Positions 54,560 to 64,000 of a DNA stretch of 64,000 nt are shown here, one piece after another; the stretch's first letter is position 1, and the number at the start of each line of letters is the position of its first letter. Under the pieces are notes generated by a model. That model saw nothing but the letters and a program-made list of their open reading frames with translations. It made no database searches and was not told the origin of the DNA. A program made the position numbers and the translations under genes. The stretch is from positions 186,001 through 250,000 of the forward strand of contig JAACJK010000120.1 of NCBI GenBank assembly GCA_013368325.1, in the 5' to 3' direction. This DNA comes from Ephemerocybe angulata (taxonomy: Eukaryota; Basidiomycota; Agaricomycetes; Agaricales; Psathyrellaceae).

Positions 54560-55090
54560 ATGTCTCCTCTTTCCAACGGTACCTACACCATCTCTGCGCA
54601 TGGCGATAGCGGATCCCTTGTCGGACTGAGCGGCGAGAACGTTGTTCTCGGGGAGTCTGCCACTCGTGTACGTATTCTCCAATTGGCCGCGTCGGCTTCG
54701 CTTAATATCAACTTAACTCACCCACCCTGTATGCAGTGGACCATTCAGAAGCGCGGTGAAGGCTTCACAATTACCACTGACGGCAAGTCCGTTACCACCG
54801 CCGGTGACAATCTTCGCGCCGTTCCCGGGGCGGAAACGCAATGGAGGATTGAGAGGCAAGCCCACCAAGGGGAGGATAGCTTCACGTACGTCCTATTTGA
54901 TCAATGATGAATGGTCACTGATTCTGCCCTTCCAAAAATTCTTCCCTCATCAAGAATTGCTCTTTTGGAGAGGTCGTATGAAGGGTGGTGGAACGCAGAC
55001 GGGAATATGGAGCTCAGACCTCTTATTTCGACCAAGAGCCTCCCCCCTTTCTTTATGCCTCTCGGACTGTTCACCATCACCGCTGTTTAA
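54560..55090 (+). CDS. I66-like (cospin-type) beta-trefoil protease inhibitor
   Basis: Exons 54560-54667, 54737-54885 and 54955-55090 give 130 aa. The first exon has MSPLSNGTYTISAHGDSGS and NVVLGESATR; the second begins WTIQKRGEGFTITTDGK and contains WRIERQA. The third, joined in phase 2, reads TIALLERSYEGWWNADGN and ends PPFFMPLGLFTITAV, a normal trefoil end. Both introns are 69 bp. Their positions and phases match the homologue at 11.0-11.6 kb. There is no signal peptide, so it is cytosolic. A TATA-like TATATAAG lies about 100 bp upstream. The protease class it inhibits is unknown; serine proteases for I66, cysteine proteases for the related I48 fold. Confidence 0.68.
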
Positions 55091-55433
55091 CCGCGCCAAA
55101 GAGCCACAGGCTGTCAGATTTGAAACATTGTAACATCATGTAAACCATTTATGGGATGAAGCATTGTGATTTATCCCAGAGCTTAAACGCGTTGGAGCAT
55201 TTTACGTAGCGGGACTCGAATTTGCCATCTTAAGATGCGCTAAGGTAACCATCGAGCATCGTCCTCGGACCTCAATATGCATGTTGTTTTAACGCCTGAT
55301 TCGCTGTGTTTTCTCACACCCCAGACATCTGACAGCCAAGCCACCATAGTCGGGACGCAGTGTTCTGATCAAGGCAACAAGGGACGTAAGTGCGAGATAA
55401 GCGCCCATACTACTTAACACGCGCTAGTAATCG

Positions 55434-56333
55434 ATGGGAAAGTCCAGAGCGCTGATACTGAAGCTTCATAGCGCGGCCATCAGGGCTGCATCTTTGGTTT
55501 GTCTGCTTTTACTGCCATTCCCTGGTTTCGTCGGGCAGTGCATGCGCAGTGCACGAGAACTTTTCTGGGGAAGCTGTGTCGAGAACTTCCCTGGTCGTCG
55601 GACTTCCAGGAGATATATAAACCCATCACTGAGACAGCCGAGTGAATGGGAAACCCGAGATGCCCGCGCCCCCTGGGCCGTGATTCGAAAAGGCTGGGTT
55701 ACTTTCAAGCGAGAGTACCTTCGACGAGTCCACATAAGGCTTAGAGCTGGATACTGCCAGTGCAGATGCACCTGTAAGTTCTCTCCCGTTCCCGCGGGTT
55801 TCGACATGCTTGAGTGTTTGACGAATCTGTCTCTCTAGCCGCCGAGGATAATTAACCCTCAGAGGGTCAATTCGCAAAGCAGCAAGAGGAATACATCTTG
55901 GGATTCCTGTTACTTAAAAATTGTGGTGGAAGGTAAGCTATTTCTTCTGAAACTTTGGAAATTCAAGGTTACTCATGCTCGTTGTCGTCATCAATCTCCA
56001 GACGATACAGTGCAGCGGCTCCACCACAGCTTTGGCGCGGCTCCCAATCGATCAGGGGTCAGCGAGGCTTCAGTCAACGCATTTCCTGGGGCTTCGAATT
56101 TCAGTATTGAAGACTTGGTCATCATTATGGCTGGAGGCAGTGTGTCTCGGACCGTCGTCCACAACCATGTTCACCTACACATGCATCGGGACTCATTCGA
56201 GGGAATCGGTGCGATTATCCAACACATACTCTATAAGACACGCCTAAGCTAATCCACCTAATCCCTCCTAGACCATGAAAGCTTCAGTAATAGATCCCGA
56301 GGGGGGCTCGAAGGGATAGTTGTCTTTCTTTAG
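55434..56333 (+). CDS. Divergent alternating-His protein, copy E (5' end uncertain)
   Basis: The supported parts are the exons 56002-56208 and 56272-56333. The first carries TVQRLHHSFGAAPN, then FPGASNFSIEDLVIIMAGGS and VVHNHVHLHMHRD, with the same GAxN...AGG...HxHxHxH order as copies A-C. It is flanked by phase-1 introns as in copy A. The last exon ends DHESFSNRSRGGLEGIVVFL. Upstream, a frame from 55434 (MGKSRALILKLHSAAIRAAS) and an intron at 55774-55839 (GTAAGT donor, CTCTAG acceptor) may belong to it, but the join is not resolved. No CHAT gene is adjacent here; a lectin gene follows on the opposite strand. Confidence 0.4.
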
Positions 56334-56779
56334 GCTTGATGGGCACACATACCGAGCATGCACCACTAGGACTTGCAATACACGATGACTCTTGAAGCGT
56401 AAAGTTAATGAACCAACATGGCTCGTAGTCGAAATCGCGGCCCTGGCGTGAATTTCAGCACTTTTAAGTACTTCAGGTGGCAACACCCCTGCCACGTGGC
56501 CAAATTCGCCAAGTTGGTGCCCAGGCATGGAGCGGGCTTTCAAATTTAGGCGCCCAAAACTTGAGCCCCGAGCGCGCAAGCTTGGCGGGGGAGAGAAAGA
56601 CATTTATGGCTTTATACGAGCCTGAGCACGGAAATATACCCTTCCAGTGGGATTTATGTGACTATGAATTCAAACGATTATGGCGTCATATCACAGTAGA
56701 ACGCGAACTCCAATGCAACAACGGCACACATAACATTACACATAGGTACAAATTCACGGCGTAGATATTACTGGATTAG

Positions 56780-57432
56780 CTAGGTAGCAGCGTTGAGAGC
56801 CCATAGCTGGTTGACGGTGTTGTTGGCAGGCTTGAGGGTGATCTATGAGGAAAAGTTCAGCCGTGTCCGATGCCAGCACCACGCTATAAGATATTTACCT
56901 TGGTGCCGTTGGCGGCGTTGCTCAAGGTCCAGTAGAGAATGGTGCCATCCTCAGCGTGGATGCTAATGCTGTTGAGAGGCGCAATGTGAGAATCGCGTGG
57001 AGAGTTCAAGTTAGATAATGTGCATACTGGTAGAAACCGTTATATTCCTGGACAGTGTAGACGGACGATTCTCCGCCGACAGTCAGATTATCTCCCTAGA
57101 AAAAGCCAGATGTCAATGCGCATTTCTAGGAGGTACTGTGGGGCTTTAGGTACGCACTGCGGCGGGCTCCTTGCTAGAAACGTAGACAACGTTGCCAGCG
57201 GCTGTGGTGGAGATCTTGTACTCTTTCCCGTGCTCGGGCTCGAGGGTCCACTACAAGGTCGGTGGGTCAGTGTCGTACACATGGTTCAGAACAGCGGTGC
57301 GCTCACCTGCTGGTTAGCTCCGCCGTTGAAGGTCCAGCCAATGACCGGGGCGTTGATCTCGTCGGCCTTGAGATCAGCGACACGGTTGCCGAAAGCGATG
57401 TTCTTGATGACCTGAGGATCGTTGAAGCCCAT
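56780..57432 (-). CDS. Ricin-B-like (CBM13-type) beta-trefoil lectin, copy 1
   Basis: Exons 57432-57307, 57250-57158, 57095-57028, 56968-56899 and 56842-56780 give 139 aa. Trefoil strands end in QxW-type motifs: NQQWTLEPEHG and NQLWALNAAT. VIGWTFNGG and ILYWTLSNA form further repeats. The size and composition fit small cytosolic fungal ricin-type lectins, including that of Rhizoctonia; binding specificity cannot be read from sequence. There is no signal peptide and no enzymatic A-chain. It differs from the copy at 59673-60327 by two residues only (Ala for Ser at the end of exon 2 and Thr for Ser at the C-terminus). It keeps all four introns. Confidence 0.85.
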
Positions 57433-58552
57433 GTTGATGACTTGGTAGTTAGAGAGGAATGTGTGTCGGTTAAGATGAGATGGGAGAGGAACTTGGCTGC
57501 TGTTCTTCAGAATTGTGTGCTGGCTTTTATGGGACGTTGCGACCAGTACTGCCTTAATTGAGATTCGCCGGATACAAGATTACGCGACGCAAGAAATCCT
57601 CTTCCAGTCTTGACAGTCCATTGCCGAGGTCCGCGTTCCTGGCGCAAGTTTGCTGTGGTAGGATAGATTTGAAATCCATTGAACCCTTCAGAGTGGAACC
57701 TTGGGCGTGATGCATGGTTCCATGCCATTGTTGCTGCTACTTTACAATGCAATGAGAAAATCGCGCTATATCAGCCCTTGTCAGTCTCTCGAAGGCAACG
57801 CGCCATGCAAAGTTCCGACGACAATTCATTATGGAATAAAAATGTCCCGAGCGAGAATGGTGGCGTTTCGTTGTCACCGCCTTTCTTCCGAAATCATTAT
57901 CCCTGCCATGTCTCCTGATCGTGTCCATCGTTGGCACAGAGTGCGAGGCCTTAATTGTAGTACAAGATATCGAAGCACTGTATACTACTCGCGCCTGTGA
58001 AACCAAGGGGTCCAGTAAAGGCCCCATCGTCTCTTCATGGCACTATACCTGCCCCCGACTCACGGGCGGAAAGTGACATCAATATCTGTACAGTGGCCTG
58101 CGTAAAGAAGGCACATGGCTTCATGACAGATACAGGACAAATCAGACTATGGGGACGTCGGCAGATTTCATTTCCGTCGTTGCGGTGTTCGCGCAACAAA
58201 GCGTTGAAGCCGTTCTCGTGACGATGGAAGGTGAAAACATGAGAAGGAGAGGCAGACAGAATGGAGGGAGATACAAGGAAAGAACCTTTCCCCGTGGGCG
58301 GGTGAAGGGGTAACGGTAAAAATATCTCACTCCTAAGCTCCGCGACCTGTATGTAGACTGTCTCAACTTTGCACAAGTGATCCTGACCAAGTTCTGATGA
58401 TGGGATACGCTGGTAGTTTATAGAGCCTGACGGTCACGTAACTTGAAATTGGTCGATGCCAGCAGCTGCCAGTAGTCAGCTCTATGTAGACTTTGACGTT
58501 ATAGTATTATACAGTTACTTTTTCGTCCTGATTCATGACAAAGAACAAAAAT
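57433..58552. other. No gene seen between lectin copy 1 and the tRNA
   Basis: The upstream sequence of this lectin does not match that of copy 2 beyond the start codon region. No other coding sequence is supported. Confidence 0.4.
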
Positions 58553-58629
58553 TCGGGTACGGGGAATCGAACCCCGAGCTGCCGCGAACTCATGAGAGGC
58601 GGCAATGTTAGCCGTTACACCATACCCGA
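58553..58629 (-). tRNA. tRNA-Glu (CTC) with a short intron
   Basis: Read on the minus strand: acceptor stem TCGGGTA/TACCCGA, D arm GTGT/ACAT with an AACGGCTA loop, T arm CGGGG-TTCGATT-CCCCG. The anticodon stem is GCCGC/GCGGC around a 13-nt loop beginning CTCTCA. CTC as anticodon leaves about 6 extra nt after position 37, as expected for a tRNA intron. TGGTGTAACGGCTAACAT is typical of glutamate tRNAs. It is 77 nt in all, without encoded CCA. Confidence 0.85.
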
Positions 58630-59672
58630 TGATGTTCTCTGGGCGGCTGCAATTTATCAGTAGGCTCGGCCATGCAACCTATGCCGGTAGGCTGAAAGAC
58701 AAGTCCAATCGCGGCGCTCCGATCGATTATCTTCGGAGGCCTTTGTCCTCAGGCGCCGAGTCGCTCGATGGGATTCTTGATTATCTTCACAATATTTTCT
58801 GACTTGAATCAGCTGTACATCGGATGTCCCACTCAGGTGCAGCACAAACGGGTCCAGTTACTTGGGTTAAAATGAATCTGGGTGCCTGAGATAGATCCAT
58901 ACTATGGATTCGAACGCTCCGTTAAGACCCCTTCCAATCCATGCACGCTAGTGAACTAATATAACTCGACATCTGGTGCGGTGCAGTTTGCCACCCTTCC
59001 CAGCTAGCCCCAGATCGCCTTTTCGGCCTATGTACAAGTGAAGGACTGTATAACGAGGAGAGAGGCCAGCAGGTCTATACTTTGTACCGGCAATGGTACC
59101 TTTAATCTCCGTTTACCCACCGTCTAAATATATCTCATCAGGAACGAGGCTCCCATCTCAATGCGTTCGTTAGCCTGAGTACCAGTGGTTTCAAGGTGCT
59201 TTAATATTCCTGTACTCAAATGGCAGTGAAACGACTGACAGGTATCATTAACCACGGAGTAAACATTTGTATTCTCCGTTCAACGCCACCATTCTTATCT
59301 AGGATATGAAAGTGCCTTAACAGAACGGCATCGCGCCCTTCTCCATATTTTCCTGGCGTATTGTCGGAAACAAGGAACACCCCGCCAACCTGTGTTCTGG
59401 TGGAAACATTTTCCATGCCCAACAAGGACGAGATAGCTCGAATGTACGAAAGCGGGTCCCATGGTGCATCGGAGTTGATCAAGTCGCGATTGCCGCCGTC
59501 CGCGAAACGGCTTTCGTGGAAGTGTCGAGACCCTTGGGCAGTCTTTCGCGTATAGGACTGCACTGCATCCTGAATCTCATAAAAAGCAGCCAAAGTCTGC
59601 CTCTCAAAACATCCCCAGCTCTCTCAGCAACAGTTCCTCCCACAACTTCATTTCCTCCAACCAACAATCAAC
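58630..59672. other. No gene seen between the tRNA and lectin copy 2
   Basis: This intergenic stretch includes the upstream region of lectin copy 2. No supported frames. Confidence 0.4.
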
Positions 59673-60327
59673 ATGGGCTTCAACGATCCTCAGGTCATCA
59701 AGAACATCGCTTTCGGCAACCGTGTCGCTGATCTCAAGGCCGACGAGATCAACGCCCCGGTCATTGGCTGGACCTTCAACGGCGGAGCTAACCAGCAGGT
59801 GAGCGCACCGCTGTTCTGAACCATGTGTACGACACTGACCCACCGACCTTGTAGTGGACCCTCGAGCCCGAGCACGGGAAAGAGTACAAGATCTCCACCA
59901 CAGCCGCTGGCAACGTTGTCTATGTTTCTAGCAAGGAGCCCTCCGCGGTGCGTATCTCAAGCCCCACAGTACCTCCTAGAAATGCGCATTGACATCTGGC
60001 TTTTTCTAGGGAGATAATCTGACTGTCGGCGGAGAATCGTCCGTCTACACTGTCCAGGAATATAACGGTTTCTACCAGTATGTACACTATCTAACTTCAA
60101 CTCGACACGCGATTCTCACATTGCGCCTCTCAACAGCATTAGCATCCACGCTGAGGACGGCACCATCCTCTACTGGACCTTGAGCAACGCCGCCAACGGC
60201 ACCAAGGTATATATCTTATAGCGCGTTGCTGGCATCGGGCAAGGCTGACCCTGTCTCCCAACAGATTACCCTCAAGCCCGCCAACAACACCGTCAACCAG
60301 CTCTGGGCTCTTAACGCAGCTTCCTAA
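59673..60327 (+). CDS. Ricin-B-like (CBM13-type) beta-trefoil lectin, copy 2
   Basis: Exons 59673-59798, 59855-59947, 60010-60077, 60137-60206 and 60265-60327 give 139 aa. Intron positions and phases are identical to copy 1 and intron sequences are similar (for example the CTTTTTCTAG acceptor). QxW-type motifs are NQQWTLEPEHG and NQLWALNAAS. There is no signal peptide, so storage or defence in the cytosol is likely, as for other mushroom lectins. The 3' flank of both copies shares a GAGTTTTGGGCGCCTAAAAT-like stretch, so the duplication unit reaches at least 180 bp past the stop. The promoters differ. Confidence 0.87.
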
Positions 60328-60960
60328 GCATTTCTCAGATAACTTTGATCTTGGACTTGTATCTATATGAACTATATCTGTGTCCTGTTTTAGTAGTATT
60401 GGCTCAATGTGATTCGACGTTTGAGTCCATGCACCATACTTACCTTGTACGTGTCTGGGTACACATGCCCTAGCCTTCCTTTTGAAACTCAGGCGTAGGT
60501 TTGAGTTTTGGGCGCCTAAAATTGAGAGTCCGCCGCGCGCCGAGTTTGCGCGTGCTTGGCATTGACGTTTTGCCACGAGTGCGCGAGCCCGTTCTCTTCC
60601 GCAACCTTCATCACCACCTCTGCCGTTCGAATGAAAAGTAATGGAAGACCCTTCATCTCCTCGAACTCCTTGACAGGAAGGTCCTTCAGGTGAACTGGCC
60701 GTTCAACCGCTTTATTGAAACTTTACCGATTGCAAACCCTCATGATCAGCTCGGCGACTGGGAATCTTGCTGGAGAAGTACACCACGGCCCCTCACCTGG
60801 GTATCGCCTGCACCTCCACTCCTCTCACAGGCATCCCAGATGTTACGAACTGGGTGTCCCGGGCGCGTTTCACTCCCACCTCCTGACGAAGGTTGTGCTT
60901 GGCAGTGACAGCGTTGAGAAGGCTCTCAATCTTCCAACGCGTCCCGAATGCTTCAAAACC
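60328..60960. other. No gene called
   Basis: This holds the duplicated 3' flank of the lectin (GGGCGCCTAAAATTG at 60505) and an open frame from 60715 in phase with the next gene. That frame has no domain, so I start the next gene at the ATG before its signal sequence. Confidence 0.4.
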
Positions 60961-61678
60961 ATGCATCGCTTTCTCAGCCCCCGTCGTCTACGGATATATC
61001 TCGCCTTCGTCTTCTACCTGCTAGGCCACTCCTTGACCTTGTCACAATCGTTGCATAACGGTAAATTGGAGGATTATGATCCCGACCTCGAATCCTCGGA
61101 AGATGACTTTCAACTCAGCCCGTACTCCCTCTACTCTACCCAGGTTGGTATATTCAACTGCCCACCCAGCGAGACTCCGCCTTGGATGGAGCACTCGGCG
61201 TCCCCTCTCACGATCATCCGATACTGCGACTCCGACCTACCCCTATGCCAGGACTTTGAGAAGACGTGGGCTTCCATGCTCGAGCGCACGAAGCCAGCGA
61301 GGGAAGGGGCTGGAGCTTTGCGGTATTTGCCGCTGATGTACGACGTGGACTGTTCCAGCGCCGAGTCTAGGTTCAGGTTTGCTGGGGAGCCATTACCGCC
61401 ATATCCCCCTCTATTGGCCCAGTTCTCATCCGGTCCGCAGTCTTTCTGTGCTGGCACTCATCGACACTGACTACGATGAGTGAGCAGACCTTTGCGATCC
61501 AGACGTTATGACCTCTTTCCCGACACTACGAACGTACGACGCCGGGCAGCTTAAGGATATCTTCCACTTCAAAGGAGGATATTATGTCCCGGAAAAGGAT
61601 ATCCCAGCTGGTGGTGATATAAGGAGAGGAACGAGGATAATGCCAGCGGAAGAGTTGAGCATCTATATTTTGGGCTGA
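60961..61678 (+). CDS. Thioredoxin-fold (PDI-like) secretory protein without a normal CxxC
   Basis: Exons 60961-61447 and 61488-61678 give 225 aa. A hydrophobic N-terminus (RRLRIYLAFVFYLLGHSLTL) is a signal peptide or anchor. The thioredoxin-like part has CDSDLPLCQDFEKTWASML where PDI proteins have CxxC followed by F-x-P-x-W. Then come LPLMYDVDCS and, after a 40-bp intron, LCDPDVMTSFPTLRTYDAGQ, with the cis-Pro of the fold. The first active-site Cys is replaced (LPLC), so oxidoreductase activity is doubtful. A further exon may exist near 61735-61810 (SVFDFVTQYLLWSLKHVKLG), in which case the stop used here would be intronic. An ER or secretory location is inferred. Confidence 0.5.
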
Positions 61679-62302
61679 ACAAGGGACTGGACTAGGTTTG
61701 ACGAGGCATCTCACTTCTCCCTGTAGTTTCCATCCTCCCCCGGCCACCTCGGTCTTCGACTTCGTAACGCAATACTTACTCTGGTCCCTCAAACACGTCA
61801 AACTCGGTTAAATACAGGGCGATTTCCGCCCACAGGCGACGGAACTATCGTCTTGACTCCGAGGCTGTGGCCCAATACTGGGGACTACAGTAACACGACT
61901 GCGCCGGAGGAACCTACAAGAAAGGGGCTGTTCGATGCATGATCATTGATAGCGTTGTCACCCCCTCCCCTCTGGGCATGATGGATGGGCATCAGTGATC
62001 CGCAGCGGGGCGTATATAAAGGACCTCATCGTCAGACCTCGTTTCTTTTCCTCACCAGGCAGGCCTGTTCAAATACCCTCCATTAGTTTTGCGCCTACGT
62101 TCCACGACATCACCCTTCACGACCTTTATCAACGAGCACATCGATTCACTCACAATCTTCGTTCGCACCACATCATCCTACGACCCCACGTTCTCCCACT
62201 GCCCTTCACGCCCTCAGCCATCCCAACTCGCTGATCATACGACGTCAAGCAAGACCACGCAATCACTTTAACGTTCAACGAACCACTTACCGCCCATAAA
62301 CA
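61679..62302. promoter_or_regulatory. Intergenic with TATA box for the Tyr/Pro-rich gene
   Basis: TATATAAA at 62013-62020 precedes the ATG at 62303 by about 290 bp, leaving a long CT-rich leader. The part 61735-61810 may contain a last exon of the PDI-like gene. Confidence 0.55.
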
Positions 62303-62674
62303 ATGTCGTTCTACGCCGGATCCGCAGGGAGCGTTGTCGTCCCCACCGCCCAACCAGCATACGGTGTCCCAGTCACCCACTCCGTCCACGCTCAGCCGAT
62401 GATGACGCAGCAGTACATGCACCACCACGTACCTGCCCCCATTTCCATCGCCCCCACCATGCACTACCAGCAGCCCATGCAGTATGCATACGCACAGCCC
62501 CGCGCAATGCCCGCAGTTCCGCTCACCGCGAACCCCTTGATGTACCAATCCTATGGGTACGGAGGCTATGCCCCAGGCTACTATCCCCGTGGACCGCCCA
62601 CCGTGATCATCTCGAGCTCGAGGTCGAAGAGACACAGGAGGCACAGCTCGAGAGGATTCCTGGGATATCTGTGA
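62303..62674 (+). CDS. Small Tyr/Pro/Gly-rich low-complexity protein
   Basis: A single exon gives 123 aa. It opens MSFYAGSAGSVVVPTAQPAY and is rich in His, Gln, Pro, Tyr and Met (TQQYMHHHVPAP, HYQQPMQYAYAQP). A GYGGYAPGYYPRGPP stretch follows, and it ends in a very basic tail (SRSKRHRRHSSRGFLGYL). It has no signal peptide or membrane helix. The composition suggests a disordered, phase-separating or RNA-associated protein. A TATA box and a long CT-rich leader support a well-expressed gene. I do not recognise a named family. Confidence 0.72.
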   Translation: MSFYAGSAGSVVVPTAQPAYGVPVTHSVHAQPMMTQQYMHHHVPAPISIAPTMHYQQPMQYAYAQPRAMPAVPLTANPLMYQSYGYGGYAPGYYPRGPPTVIISSSRSKRHRRHSSRGFLGYL

Positions 62675-64000
62675 AGCGTTAGGGAGGAGACGATTCTGAG
62701 CTAAATCGAAATAGGGGTTGGTATGGAATGTTTGTCGAGGGCTATCTAATGGAGGGGTCGTTGAACGACCCGTGTATTTTAAACCAAATAAATGTTCTTA
62801 CTAAACCGATTTTTGAGCTTGCTGCTTTACTGCTCATTTTGAGGGCCAAGATACGGGCTGGAGAAACGAGCTTGGTAGACCTGGCTAAGTAGCGTGTGGC
62901 AACCTCATGTCTGAATGAGCGCGTGAAAGGATCGGAAGGCATTTTTGCCTCTCGCAGCGCACTGGATTGTATGTCTGGGCCTCTGTGAGCGGGCGGTCAA
63001 CCACCCCTACGCGGAGCCTGTACGATACCAGGCTGGCGTTGCTTCTGGCGCGTTTCACTGTCAGAAAGCTCAACTAGAGCTTACACCGATTATTCAGCGC
63101 AGCTCGCTGGGGTGCCGGACACCCGAGGCTACTGGGATCATGAGTCAGGGTGTGCTTGCGTCAAAGCAGGGGATGTGTATATGTTGGGAAGGGAGTTATA
63201 TCCATAATTAAAAGTGTAGAAATAGTACAGTTGTGGTGATGAAGTAAAATCCTGAACATATCGTCGTCAAAAATGCTCGGCGTTGCTATATGTGGTTCAC
63301 CGAGGTGCATTTCTGCCAGGAAAAGAGTCACAATACGACACCCAATTGTTCTTCCTGCATGTAACTTATGACACTTCAGAGGACTTCAATGGGTTTCCCA
63401 GTGTATATAGGTTACATAACAACTTTAAAGTATACAATCCCTTTTTGCGCGAGCGATATGGGGTCCTGCCAGGGGTGACTTTCCCTGCTTTCTTCGCCAT
63501 CTGAATATGTACGCAATCGCTGAGGCATGCTCGGTCATATGACCATGAGTCCTTGAAGGATAATCCAAAAAGAGGAGCAGTCGGATATGTCCCGGTGCCT
63601 CAGCGTGGCTTATCTTTCAGAACCCTTGACAGCGGGAACGGGCGCTTATTTGGATTCTACTCATGCAAAGGCGAGTCAGACACCCGTACGCCCCTTTTGA
63701 GGGACAAGCCGGTATGCTTGGGGACGCAATGGCCTATACCATCTACACAAAGTCCATGTGTTCCAGCTCTTGCGATAAGCTCGTGTAGTATAAGAGCGAT
63801 CACGTTGTGCCAGTATGGTAGCTAAGCGCCCGCCAAGCGAGACGGATGTCAACTCCACAACTGCTTATCGCGTGCGGTGCCTCGATATATTCTTCATTAA
63901 ACCTCAATAGATCGCGCATTCCAATCTCAGCTCCACTCTGAAGCTTGGCGTATATATATCATCACCTATCTCTTTGACATGGCATATTCATCTAAAGTGC
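62675..64000. other. No gene seen
   Basis: Intergenic to the window end. It contains the facing GGGCGCTTA / TAAGCGCCC pair listed next and no supported coding frame. Confidence 0.4.
63640..63831. repeat. 192-bp stretch bounded by inverted GGGCGCTTA motifs
   Basis: GGGCGCTTA at 63640-63648 faces TAAGCGCCC at 63823-63831. Spacing is close to the pairs at 31199-31383 and 47214-47372. The inverted match does not extend far and no target duplication is visible. Confidence 0.45.

Noticed and set aside
60715..60960. N-terminal extension of the PDI-like gene
   Set aside because: The frame is open, but the ATG at 60961 directly precedes a signal sequence, and the extension has no domain.

Overview
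The window looks like basidiomycete DNA, most probably from an Agaricomycete. Genes carry short introns (about 40-80 bp) with GTRNGT donors and CTRAY branch sites. The families present are typical of mushrooms and their relatives: TPR-CHAT proteases, ricin-B-like and I66-like beta-trefoil proteins, single-pass membrane proteins with a beta-rich ectodomain, and Ty3 and LINE retroelements. The pairing of many CHAT genes with small ricin-type lectins recalls Rhizoctonia/Ceratobasidium, but that placement is inference.

Layout. 1-5 kb holds two paralogous small secreted proteins. 5-10 kb holds dispersed repeats, an AT-hook gene with a one-base frameshift, and an IS630/Tc1-type transposase. 11-15.3 kb holds an I66-like beta-trefoil inhibitor, a membrane protein and an unknown helical protein. 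16.5-22.6 kb holds the first TPR-CHAT gene and, upstream on the same strand, a small protein with an alternating-His motif. 24-26.4 kb holds a Ser-rich single-pass membrane protein. 27-29 kb is a non-coding duplicated segment, one copy of which carries a TA-flanked MITE.

30-43.5 kb holds two more members of the alternating-His family (one broken) next to the largest TPR-CHAT gene. A 5.8-kb Ty3 retrotransposon and a 1.07-kb MULE-like element landed 44 bp apart in one TPR repeat of that gene. Removing each element with one target-site copy leaves an uninterrupted reading frame. 46-50.6 kb holds a third pair: an alternating-His gene followed by an intact TPR-CHAT gene. A 5'-truncated LINE follows. 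54-57.5 kb holds a second I66-like gene, a divergent alternating-His gene and the first of two nearly identical lectins. 58-62.7 kb holds a tRNA-Glu, the second lectin in inverted orientation, a PDI-like thioredoxin-fold gene and a Tyr/Pro-rich small protein.

The main proposal is a repeated two-gene module. Each of the three TPR-CHAT genes has, directly upstream on the same strand, a small gene (intact at two loci, broken at the third) with a basic N-terminus, conserved phase-1 introns and, when intact, an AGGNVERHRHEH-type alternating-His tail. A protease with a co-located partner or substrate, with variable TPR number and transposon inactivation, fits a recognition or defence role. Function is not shown by the sequence.
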